Assembly: GCA_005877705.1 (NCBI GenBank)
Contig: VBNY01000078.1
Span: 1 to 14,793, forward strand
From: Gammaproteobacteria bacterium
GTDB lineage: Bacteria > Pseudomonadota > Gammaproteobacteria > Steroidobacterales > Steroidobacteraceae
DNA length: 14,793 nucleotides
Direction of reading: 5' to 3'
The notes under the pieces were generated by a model. It had not been told where the DNA came from. It searched no databases and saw nothing but the letters and a program-made list of their open reading frames with translations. Of the stretch, positions 7,644 through 14,793 are shown piece by piece. Each line of letters starts with the position of its first letter. The first letter of the stretch is position 1. The translations under genes were made by a program, and so were the position numbers.

Positions 7644-7710
7644 CCCACGAAAATGAGTGACGCCGTCAGAGAGGAACATGCTGCGCTCGGACATCACTCA
7701 TTTTCGTGGG
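7644..7710. repeat. perfect 17-bp inverted repeat with 33-nt loop between accC and prmA
   Basis: The arm at 7644-7660 (CCCACGAAAATGAGTGA) is exactly reverse-complementary to 7694-7710. The 33-nt loop contains no convincing gene. The element fills most of the 91-nt accC-prmA gap, in a run where most gaps are under 60 nt, and one arm ends 8 nt before the prmA GTG. No T-run follows either arm, so it is a poor intrinsic terminator, and no target-site duplication is evident. Best guesses are a REP/MITE-like mobile palindrome or an mRNA structure affecting prmA translation or accC mRNA stability. Confidence 0.85.
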
Positions 7711-7726
7711 TGGTGGCCAGCTGCGG

Positions 7727-9070
7727 CTATCTCAATCCCAACCGCCGCTCGAGATAGTGGATGTCGGTGCCGCCCTTCTGGAAGGCGGCGTGATTGCAGA
7801 TCTCCTGATGCAGCGCCACGTTGGTCTTGATACCTTCGATCACCATCTCCGCGAGCGCGTTCTTCATGCGCGCGATCGCCGTTTCGCGCGTGTCGCCGTG
7901 CGCGATGATCTTGCCGATCAGCGAGTCGTAGTTCGGCGGCACGTTGTAGCCCGAATACACGTGGCTTTCGACGCGGATCCCGGGACCCCCGGGAGCATGC
8001 CATAGACGGATCGGCCCCGGCGACGGCACGAACGTCTTGGCATCCTCCGCGTTGATCCGACACTCGATGGCGTGGCCGCGGATCTGCACGTCGCTCTGGA
8101 CGTAGGGCAGGCGCTCGCCGGCGGCGATGAGCAGCTGTGCCTTGACCAGGTCGATGCCCGTGATGAGCTCGGTCACCGGGTGCTCCACCTGGATGCGGGT
8201 GTTCATCTCGATGAAGTAGAACTCGCCGTCCTGGTAAAGGAACTCGAGCGTGCCGGCGCTGCGATAACCCACCGCGCGACAGGCCTCGACGCAGCGGTCT
8301 CCCATGATGCGCCGCTGCCGGGCCGTGATTCCCGGGGCCGGCGCTTCCTCGAGCACCTTCTGGTGGCGGCGCTGCATGGAGCAGTCGCGCTCCCCTAAGT
8401 GAATGACATTACCGTGACCGTCCGCCAGCACCTGAAACTCGATATGGCGCGGCCGCTCGAGAAATTTCTCCATGTAGACCTGGTCATTACCGAAAGCCGC
8501 GTGCGCTTCGGCCTTGGTGATGCCGACCGCGTTCAGGAGCGACGCCTCGCTGTGCACGACGCGCATGCCGCGCCCGCCCCCGCCGCCTGAGGCCTTGATG
8601 ATGACCGGATAGGCGATGTCGCGCGCGATGCGCAGTGTTTCATCGGCATCCTCGCCGATTGGTCCGTCAGAGCCAGGCACGCACGGCACTGCGTGCGATT
8701 TCATGACGCGGATCGCCGACATCTTGTCGCCCATCAGGCGGATCGTCTCCGCCTTGGGGCCGACGAACACGAAGCCGCTCTTTTCCACGCGCTCGGCGAA
8801 ATCGGCATTCTCCGACAAAAAACCGTAGCCCGGGTGGATGGCGACCGAGTCGGTGACTTCCGCGGCGCTGATGATCGCCGGCATGTTGAGATAGCTCGCG
8901 GCGGAGGGCGGCGGGCCGATGCACACCGACTCATCCGCCAGCAACACGTGCTTGAGGCTGTAGTCCGCGGTGGAGTGCACGGCGACCGTCTTGATGCCGA
9001 GCTCGCGGCAGGCGCGCAGGATCCGCAGAGCGATCTCGCCACGGTTGGCGATGACGACCTTTTCCAGCAT
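7727..9070 (-). CDS. accC: Acetyl-CoA carboxylase, biotin carboxylase subunit
   Basis: AccC uses ATP and bicarbonate to carboxylate the biotin on AccB, the first half-reaction of malonyl-CoA synthesis. The 447 residues compare with 449 in E. coli. The N-terminal domain starts MLEKVVIANRGEIALRILRAC and includes HPGYGFLSEN at 79-88. The ATP-grasp domain has the glycine-rich loop SGGGGGRGM at 161-169, the HxxF-like segment RHIEFQVLAD, ERDCSMQRRHQKV at about 227-239, and the active-site stretch EMNTRIQVEHPVTE with Glu288, Asn290, Arg292 and Glu296 aligned with E. coli. The C-terminal domain follows. It starts 9 nt after accB, the usual accBC pair. No strong Shine-Dalgarno is visible, so coupling to accB translation is likely. 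Its stop is followed by the 17-bp palindrome. Confidence 0.98.
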   Translation of the reverse strand: MLEKVVIANRGEIALRILRACRELGIKTVAVHSTADYSLKHVLLADESVCIGPPPSAASYLNMPAIISAAEVTDSVAIHPGYGFLSENADFAERVEKSGFVFVGPKAETIRLMGDKMSAIRVMKSHAVPCVPGSDGPIGEDADETLRIARDIAYPVIIKASGGGGGRGMRVVHSEASLLNAVGITKAEAHAAFGNDQVYMEKFLERPRHIEFQVLADGHGNVIHLGERDCSMQRRHQKVLEEAPAPGITARQRRIMGDRCVEACRAVGYRSAGTLEFLYQDGEFYFIEMNTRIQVEHPVTELITGIDLVKAQLLIAAGERLPYVQSDVQIRGHAIECRINAEDAKTFVPSPGPIRLWHAPGGPGIRVESHVYSGYNVPPNYDSLIGKIIAHGDTRETAIARMKNALAEMVIEGIKTNVALHQEICNHAAFQKGGTDIHYLERRLGLR

Positions 9071-9079
9071 GGCGAGCGC

Positions 9080-9553
9080 TTATTCGACGACGAACAGCGG
9101 TTGGCCGAACTCAACGGGGTCACCGTTGCGGGCCATGATCGAGGTGATCCGTCCAGCTTTGTCGGCCTCGATCTGGTTCATCATCTTCATCGCTTCAATG
9201 ATGCACAGCACCTGGCCGACCTTGATCTCATCGCCGATCTCGACGAACGGCTTGCCTCCCGGGGAGGGCGAGCCGTAGAACGTGCCCACCATCGGCGCCG
9301 TGATCACGTGCTCATTGGGTTTGGGCTTGGCGGCGGCGCTCTCCGCGGCCGCAGCGGGCGCGCTCTTGGCCGGCATGTCGGTCTGCGGGCTGGCCGCGGG
9401 CGCACCCAGCCCGAGGGCAAGCCGCTGGGCCGCCGCGGCGCCGCCGGGCATGCGGCTGATGCGCACGGCTTCCTCGCCTTCCTTGATTTCGATCTCCGCG
9501 ATTCCGGATTCCTCCAGCAGCTCGATCAGTTTCTTGATTTTTCGAATGTCCAT
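9080..9553 (-). CDS. accB: Acetyl-CoA carboxylase, biotin carboxyl carrier protein
   Basis: AccB carries biotin between AccC and the AccAD carboxyltransferase. The 157 residues match E. coli (156). The N-terminal segment MDIRKIKKLIELLEESGI is the typical AccB start. Residues about 36-80 form the Ala/Pro-rich flexible linker. The biotinyl domain (about 82-157) contains APMVGTFYGSPSPG, an acyl-carrier 'thumb' type insertion typical of bacterial BCCP, and the biotinylation motif EAMKM with the modified Lys at residue 123. The C-terminus ends VEFGQPLFVVE. A GGAG lies about 10 nt before the ATG. It follows aroQ after 49 nt, the aroQ-accB-accC order being common in gammaproteobacteria. Confidence 0.98.
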   Translation of the reverse strand: MDIRKIKKLIELLEESGIAEIEIKEGEEAVRISRMPGGAAAAQRLALGLGAPAASPQTDMPAKSAPAAAAESAAAKPKPNEHVITAPMVGTFYGSPSPGGKPFVEIGDEIKVGQVLCIIEAMKMMNQIEADKAGRITSIMARNGDPVEFGQPLFVVE

Positions 9554-9602
9554 GCCGGGAATGCTCCGCAGATAAAGAGTTCGACGGATCGCCTACCGAC
9601 TG

Positions 9603-10049
9603 TCAGGAAGAGCGCGCGAGTTGGCGGACGGCGGCGCGCACCGCCAGCTCGTAACCGAACGCCCCCAGGCCCGCGATGCTGCCGACCGCGATATCCGTAA
9701 AGTAGGAGTGCCGGCGAAAGGGCTCGCGCGCCTGCAGGTTCGACAGATGAACTTCGATGAACGGCAGGCGCACGCCCACGATGGCGTCCCGCAAGGCGAT
9801 GCTCGTGTGGGTGAAGGCGCCCGGATTGAAGATCAGAAATCCAATCCCCTCGGCGCTCGCGCGCTGGATGCGCCCGATGAGCTCGGCCTCCGCATTGCTC
9901 TGGAAGGCGAGCAGCTCATGTCCGGCTTCGCGGGCCAGCTCGGCGGCCCGCTTCTCGATCGACTCGAGTGTCTCGGTCCCGTAGATGCCTGGTTCGCGGG
10001 TGCCGAGCAGGTTCAGATTCGGGCCGTTCAGCAACAGCACTCGAGCCAT
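9603..10049 (-). CDS. aroQ: 3-dehydroquinate dehydratase, type II
   Basis: AroQ dehydrates 3-dehydroquinate to 3-dehydroshikimate in the shikimate pathway; type II enzymes are dodecamers of about 150 residues, and this one is 148. The N-terminal motif LLLNGPNLNLLGTREPGIYG contains Arg18 and the catalytic Tyr23 on the mobile lid. FNPGAFTHTS (74-83) supplies Asn75 and His81, and EVHLSNLQAREPFRRHS (99-115) supplies the catalytic His101 and Arg112. All expected active-site residues are present. The ATG at 10049 gives the standard N-terminus but has no recognisable Shine-Dalgarno. It is 55 nt from the preceding TlpA-like gene and could have its own promoter there, though I could not identify one. 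Confidence 0.97.
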   Translation of the reverse strand: MARVLLLNGPNLNLLGTREPGIYGTETLESIEKRAAELAREAGHELLAFQSNAEAELIGRIQRASAEGIGFLIFNPGAFTHTSIALRDAIVGVRLPFIEVHLSNLQAREPFRRHSYFTDIAVGSIAGLGAFGYELAVRAAVRQLARSS

Positions 10050-10104
10050 TGAGGGGGTGCTCTACGAGTGAGAACGGTCGCGAATGTAACCTAATCGGAG
10101 GGCA

Positions 10105-10887
10105 TTAGGGTATTTCTTGATGCGATTTCCCAGGATCCGGAGCCTTCGCGCCGCTCGACTCGGGAGCCGTGGCCTGGGCCGCGCGGGCGCGGCTGAGCCG
10201 GCGGATACCGGAGGCGATCTGCTCGCGGGCGCCGGGCAGATCGAGGCGCCCGGCATGCAGATCGTCCATCCGGTCGAGGATGAGATTGGCCTCGTCCCGG
10301 TGCAGCTCGCCGACTTTGAGGGTGACGATCCGGCCTTGACCGTCGGCAAACACGCTGAATGGCAAGACCGTATCCACTCCGAACGCGCCGACGGCGTCCA
10401 GGCCCTCCTGCTCGCCGATCAGCACAGGATAGTCGATACCGATGTCGTGTGCGTACTTGAGGACCGCGTCGCGGAAGTCCACGGCGACCCCGACCACCTC
10501 CAGGGCCTGCGCCGAGCGTTCCCGCCGCAGGCTCTTCAGCAAGGGAATCTCCTTGCGGCACGGCTCGCACCAGGTGGCCCAGAAGTTCACCAGCAGCGGA
10601 CGGCCCTTCCAGTCCGAGAGCTTGTGACGGACGCCATCGCCGTCGGCGAGCGAGATCTCCGGCAGCCGCTCGGGTACTGAGCGCCCCGGCGGAGCCACCT
10701 CCGGCTCGGAGGGTGATTGCGACACCAGGGTGCGCGCCGGCACCTGCGCTGGCGCGGGCGCCGCCGTCAGCGACGCAGCCCGCGATCCCACCAGCCGATG
10801 CGCGAGGAAACCCCCTGCGCCGGCTGCGAGCAGCAGGGCCGTTACGAAGACAAACCTGTTCAGCGCGGTAGCGGAGCCCGTCGTCAC
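10105..10887 (-). CDS. TlpA/ResA-like membrane-anchored thioredoxin
   Basis: The 260-residue protein has an N-terminal membrane anchor at about 11-30 (FVFVTALLLAAGAGGFLAH), an Ala/Pro/Ser linker to about 72, and a thioredoxin-fold AhpC-TSA/Redoxin domain at about 75-210. The active site is WATWCEPC with Cys107 and Cys110, preceded by WKGRPLLVNF. The later VLPFSVFADGQGRI contains the cis-Pro region. The fold should lie in the periplasm as a thiol reductase. A tail of about 40 residues rich in Ala, Arg and Pro follows the domain. The start is GTG at 10887, overlapping the dsbD TGA by 4 nt (GTGA), which implies translational coupling. The DsbD encoded just upstream is the natural electron donor. 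Its client (apocytochrome c, a metallochaperone or another) cannot be told from sequence. Confidence 0.92.
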   Translation of the reverse strand: MTTGSATALNRFVFVTALLLAAGAGGFLAHRLVGSRAASLTAAPAPAQVPARTLVSQSPSEPEVAPPGRSVPERLPEISLADGDGVRHKLSDWKGRPLLVNFWATWCEPCRKEIPLLKSLRRERSAQALEVVGVAVDFRDAVLKYAHDIGIDYPVLIGEQEGLDAVGAFGVDTVLPFSVFADGQGRIVTLKVGELHRDEANLILDRMDDLHAGRLDLPGAREQIASGIRRLSRARAAQATAPESSGAKAPDPGKSHQEIP

Positions 10888-12797
10888 GAGGTGCTTGCCA
10901 CTGCCCGCGAGTCAGGTCCGGTTGGCTTCGCGGTCGATTGCAGCGCGGCGCGCGCCCGAACAGCAAACGCGCCGGCCCTCATGTAGCCCACGACCCGGTA
11001 GTTGGCGCGCTCCTGGCCATCGGCCCCGTAGAAGGCGATCGTCGGCGGACCGAAGATCCCGAAGCGCTTCAGCAGCGCCTGATCGTCCGCATCGTTGTCA
11101 GTGACGTCGGCCCGCAGCAGCACCGTGCCGGTGAGGGCGGCCTGCACCCCGGAATCGGTGAACGTGTACTTTTCCATTTCCTTGCACGACGTGCACCAGT
11201 CCGCATAGAAATCCACCAACACGGTCCGGCCGAGGGACCTCGCCCGGGCGACTTCCCGCTCCAGGTCCGCCACCGACTTGATGCTGCGGAACGGCAGCTC
11301 GCGCTGACTGCCCCCGGCGATGGGAATCGGTGCCAGCGGATCGGTACCGCCGAGCGCCGAGCCGGCGATCAGGGCGATGCCGTAAAGGGCGAACGCGATG
11401 CCGGCCGCACGCGCAGGCAACCTCGCCTCGCGCCGCTTGAACGTGACCATCAACAGCACCCAAGCGCCGGCGAGAACCGGCATGGCCCACAGCACGAGCG
11501 CCGCGCGTCCGGGCGCGACACGAACGAGCATCCAGGCCGCAACGCCCAGCATCATCACGCCGAACAGCTTCTTCACCGTGTCCATCCACGGGCCGGCTTT
11601 GGGGAGCAGCCTTCCCTGCGATGCGCCCACGAGCAGCAGCGGGGTGCCCATCCCGAGGCTCATCACGAACAGCGCCGCCGCGCCGCGCACGATCTGACCC
11701 GTCTGGCTGATCACTGCGAGGGCGCCGACCAGCGCCGGCCCGACGCAGGTCGTGACGATGAGCGCCGACAGAATGCCCATCACCGCGACGCCGCCGAAGG
11801 TGCCGGCCGACTGCCGGTTGCTGATGCTCGCGATGCGCGTCTGAACCGCCGCCGGCATCTGCAGCGTGAACAGTCCGAACATCGACAGCGCCAGTGCGAT
11901 GAACAGCGCCGCGAACAACACGAGAATCCAGGTCTGCTGGAATACGGCCTGCACCTGCTTGCCGGCGGCCGCGCACACCGCACCCGCAATCGTGTAGGTG
12001 AAGGCCATGCCCAACACGTAAGTCAGGGATAGCGCGAACGCGCGGCCCGTCGTGACGTTCTTGCCGTGCCCGGCGATGATTCCCGCGAGGATCGGCACCA
12101 TGGGCAGCACGCAGGGGGTGAAGGCCAGCACCAGGCCGGCCAGGAAGAAGCCCCCGAGCATGATGAAGATGTTTCCAGAGCGCGCGAGCGAGGCGTACCA
12201 GTCCTGCTCCGAGACGAAGCCGGAGGAGCCACCGGCGTCACGGGCCGCGCCAGTGGACCCCGAGGGAGCCTGCCCTGGGGGCAGGCTCACGCGCACCGTC
12301 TTCGTCACCGGCGGATAGCACAGGCCGGCGTCGGCGCAGCCCTGGTAGGTCACCTGCAGCGGCAGCTCGAGCCCGCTGCCGGCTGAGCGCGCGACCGGAA
12401 CCCGGGCCACGAGCTCGTGGTGATAGACCTCCTGCCTGCCGAAGTACTCGTCGCTCTTTGTCTGGCCGGTGGGCAACTCCAACGTGCCGAGCTGGGCACG
12501 GTCGCTCGGGGTGGCGGCCTTCACGCGGCTGCGATACAGGTAGTACCCGTCGGCGATCTCCCAGTTCAGGCGCACCCGGTCGGGGCCGTCAGCAACCGCG
12601 TCGAAGCGAAAGGCTTCGTCCACCGGCAGGAAGTCGTCTCCGCCGGACTGCGCGCGGGCAGCGCCCAGCACGGCGTCGATACCGGTAGAGCCGGGTGCGG
12701 ACTGGGGCGCGGGCGTAGCATGCACGACGCCCGTGCCGCAGAGCAGCAGGGCGGCCGCGACAAGCAAGGACCCTTGGCGAGCGGCGGTGGGTTTCAT
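10884..12797 (-). CDS. dsbD: Thiol:disulfide interchange protein DsbD
   Basis: DsbD moves electrons from cytoplasmic thioredoxin across the inner membrane to periplasmic thiol reductases. With the ATG at 12797 the protein has 637 residues: signal peptide (about 1-27, ending VHA), an N-terminal immunoglobulin-like domain with the redox pair Cys154/Cys160 (GCADAGLCYPP), a central multi-helix domain with Cys229 (FTPCVLPMVP) and Cys351 (TTCVGPALVG), and a C-terminal thioredoxin domain with Cys535/Cys538 (YADWCTSCK). The 6- and 122-residue spacings equal those I recall for E. coli DsbD. The frame extends to an ATG at 12818, but 12797 forms an ATGA overlap with the cutA stop and places the signal peptide at the N-terminus. 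An extra Cys lies at 275. It is translationally coupled to the TlpA-like gene. Confidence 0.96.
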   Translation of the reverse strand: MKPTAARQGSLLVAAALLLCGTGVVHATPAPQSAPGSTGIDAVLGAARAQSGGDDFLPVDEAFRFDAVADGPDRVRLNWEIADGYYLYRSRVKAATPSDRAQLGTLELPTGQTKSDEYFGRQEVYHHELVARVPVARSAGSGLELPLQVTYQGCADAGLCYPPVTKTVRVSLPPGQAPSGSTGAARDAGGSSGFVSEQDWYASLARSGNIFIMLGGFFLAGLVLAFTPCVLPMVPILAGIIAGHGKNVTTGRAFALSLTYVLGMAFTYTIAGAVCAAAGKQVQAVFQQTWILVLFAALFIALALSMFGLFTLQMPAAVQTRIASISNRQSAGTFGGVAVMGILSALIVTTCVGPALVGALAVISQTGQIVRGAAALFVMSLGMGTPLLLVGASQGRLLPKAGPWMDTVKKLFGVMMLGVAAWMLVRVAPGRAALVLWAMPVLAGAWVLLMVTFKRREARLPARAAGIAFALYGIALIAGSALGGTDPLAPIPIAGGSQRELPFRSIKSVADLEREVARARSLGRTVLVDFYADWCTSCKEMEKYTFTDSGVQAALTGTVLLRADVTDNDADDQALLKRFGIFGPPTIAFYGADGQERANYRVVGYMRAGAFAVRARAALQSTAKPTGPDSRAVASTS

Positions 12798-13114
12798 CGA
12801 ATGGCAGCGCGCAACCATGACAGGTAGGTCTCGGAGCCGGCCAGTATCGGCAGCGCGATAATTTCCGGTACCTCGTAGGGGTGGAGTGACCTGAGCCGCA
12901 TTTCGACGTCCAAATAGCGGGAGCTCAAGGTTTTGATGATCAGCAGCACTTCGGGTTCATCGTCGATCCGTTCCTGCCACCAGTAAGTCGAGCGGACAGA
13001 GGCGATCCGGTTGACGCAGGCCGCGAGGCCGTCCGCCACCAGGTCGCGGGCGATCCGGGCAGCCGTCTGCTCGTCGGGGCACGTGCTCAGAACCAGGATC
13101 GCATCGGGGGCCAT
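12794..13114 (-). CDS. cutA: CutA1 divalent-cation tolerance protein
   Basis: CutA1 is a small trimeric ferredoxin-like-fold protein linked by genetics to divalent metal tolerance in E. coli; its molecular role is still unclear. The 106 residues fit the family. The protein reads VLSTCPDEQTAARIARDLV at the start, LAACVNRI at 30-37, the hallmark STYWWQERIDDEPEVLLIIKT at about 42-62, and LHPYEVPEIIALPI at about 77-90. It overlaps dsbD by an ATGA junction. The pairing is conserved and may reflect that E. coli cutA and dsbD mutants were both found through copper sensitivity. It is the first gene of the minus-strand run, so its promoter must lie in 13115-13220, divergent from groES. Confidence 0.96.
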   Translation of the reverse strand: MAPDAILVLSTCPDEQTAARIARDLVADGLAACVNRIASVRSTYWWQERIDDEPEVLLIIKTLSSRYLDVEMRLRSLHPYEVPEIIALPILAGSETYLSWLRAAIR

Positions 13115-13174
13115 GGGGCTCTACGAGGCTGCTGCCGCAACCGGCGCAATCATCGCAAAAAAGTCCCGGATGGG

Positions 13175-13203
13175 CTTGAAATCAAGATTCAGCCGCCTAT
13201 CAT
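13175..13203 (+). promoter_or_regulatory. groESL promoter, sigma-70-like overlapping a sigma-32-like -35
   Basis: TTGAAA (13176-13181) and TATCAT (13198-13203), spaced by 16 nt, each match the sigma-70 hexamers at 5 of 6 positions. The same -35 reads CTTGAA (13175-13180), the heat-shock sigma-32 -35 core, but the matching CCCCAT-type -10 is weak (GCCTATCAT). Transcription would start near 13210, inside the CIRCE-like operator, leaving a leader of about 80 nt. Confidence 0.65.
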
Positions 13204-13229
13204 TGGCAGCCGCAGGCGGGGAGTGCTAA
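13203..13229 (+). promoter_or_regulatory. CIRCE-like operator (HrcA site) of groESL
   Basis: The right half GAGTGCTAA (13221-13229) is a perfect CIRCE half-site. Exactly 9 nt upstream lies TTGGCAGCC (13203-13211), matching 6 of 9 positions of the left half TTAGCACTC. The site overlaps the end of the -10 hexamer and the predicted transcription start, the expected position for repression by HrcA that is relieved by heat. Whether this genome encodes HrcA cannot be seen here. Confidence 0.75.
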
Positions 13230-13277
13230 TAACTCCTCGGCGCACCAGGGTCCCCAATTTACTTAACTTAATGCTTT

Positions 13278-13283
13278 AAGGAG
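13278..13283 (+). promoter_or_regulatory. Shine-Dalgarno of groES
   Basis: AAGGAG lies 8 nt before the groES ATG, near-ideal sequence and spacing. It fits the high translation expected for a chaperonin gene and contrasts with the weak sites of most minus-strand genes here. Confidence 0.85.
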
Positions 13284-13291
13284 CGTCCCCC

Positions 13292-13585
13292 ATGAAGATT
13301 CGTCCTCTTCATGACCGCGTCATCGTGAAGCGCTTGGATGAGGAGCGTACCTCCCCGGGCGGCATCGTGATTCCCGATACCGCGGCAGAAAAGCCGGTGC
13401 AGGGAAAGATCGTCGCGGTCGGCAAAGGCAAGATTCTCGAAGACGGCCAGGTCCGTCCCCTCGATGTCAAGGTCGGCGACAAGATCCTGTTCGGCAAGTA
13501 CGGCGGAACGGAGGTCAAGGTCGACGGTGAAGATCTCCTGGTCATGCGCGAAGAAGACGTCATGGCCGTGATTGAAGGCAAGTAA
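13292..13585 (+). CDS. groES: Co-chaperonin GroES
   Basis: GroES forms the heptameric lid of the GroEL folding chamber in the cytoplasm. The 97 residues equal the E. coli length. It begins MKIRPLHDRVIVKRLDEE, has the mobile loop that docks on GroEL at about 17-33 (ERTSPGGIVIPDTAAEKP), then GKIVAVGKGK, VGDKILFGKYGGTEVK and the C-terminal LLVMREEDVMAVIEGK. It is the first gene of groESL, 15 nt before groEL, and is preceded by a CIRCE-like operator, so heat-inducible control by HrcA is likely, possibly with sigma-32. Confidence 0.99.
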   Translation: MKIRPLHDRVIVKRLDEERTSPGGIVIPDTAAEKPVQGKIVAVGKGKILEDGQVRPLDVKVGDKILFGKYGGTEVKVDGEDLLVMREEDVMAVIEGK

Positions 13586-13600
13586 GCGAGGATCACGACA

Positions 13601-14793
<1,193 letters not shown>

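Larger units (their letters stand above)
13115..13291. other. cutA/groES divergent intergenic region
   Basis: This 177-nt stretch separates cutA (minus) from groES (plus). It contains the groESL promoter and operator (described separately), an A/T-rich leader at about 13254-13279, and a strong ribosome-binding site. On the minus strand I see no clear sigma-70 promoter for cutA, although TTGATT occurs near 13187-13182 and an A/T-rich spot lies at about 13155-13162. Confidence 0.6.

Noticed and set aside
7661..7693. Possible tiny gene or attenuator peptide in the loop of the accC-prmA palindrome
   Set aside because: Only 33 nt long, with no ribosome-binding site and no regulatory codon run.
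12798..12818. Upstream ATG of dsbD at 12818
   Set aside because: It would add seven residues before the signal peptide and deepen the overlap with cutA. The ATGA junction at 12797 is the more natural start.
13175..13186. Short palindrome CTTGA-AA-TCAAG over the groESL -35 element
   Set aside because: The 5-bp arms are easily explained by the -35 sequence itself, and no known regulator site was recognised.

Overview
The window comes from a high-GC gammaproteobacterium. The gene order (groES-groEL read one way; cutA-dsbD-tlpA-aroQ-accB-accC-prmA-DUF3426-dusB-fis-purH-purD read the other) is a conserved gammaproteobacterial arrangement. A Fis protein and a CIRCE-type operator at groESL point towards the Xanthomonadales/Nevskiales/Steroidobacter side of the class. 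That placement is inferred from gene order and family knowledge, not from a phylogeny.

Layout. 1-791 (minus) holds an SPFH/prohibitin-like lipoprotein whose C-terminus lies outside the window. 792-918 is a gap rich in palindromes. 919-13114 is an almost unbroken minus-strand run of 12 genes, read in the order cutA, dsbD, tlpA-like, aroQ, accB, accC, prmA, DUF3426 zinc-ribbon protein, dusB, fis, purH, purD. Most junctions are tight (4-nt overlaps to about 55 nt). Two are wider: 91 nt before prmA, filled by a perfect 17-bp inverted repeat, and 113 nt before purH. 13115-13291 is the divergent intergenic region with the groESL promoter and operator. 13292-14793 (plus) is groES and the first 397 codons of groEL.

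How the genes work together. cutA, dsbD and the TlpA-like gene form an overlapping trio for metal tolerance and envelope thiol reduction; DsbD could supply electrons to the TlpA-like protein. aroQ makes shikimate-pathway precursor. accB and accC are the biotin carrier and biotin carboxylase of acetyl-CoA carboxylase. prmA, dusB and fis concern ribosome modification, tRNA modification and nucleoid/growth-rate control. purH and purD are de novo purine synthesis genes. This is core growth and housekeeping territory.

I found no phage, CRISPR, toxin-antitoxin, defence or biosynthetic cluster, and no RNA gene. The least explained signals are two intergenic palindromes of nearly the same size (about 67 and 69 nt) that may belong to one dispersed repeat family. 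One of them abuts the GTG start codon of prmA.
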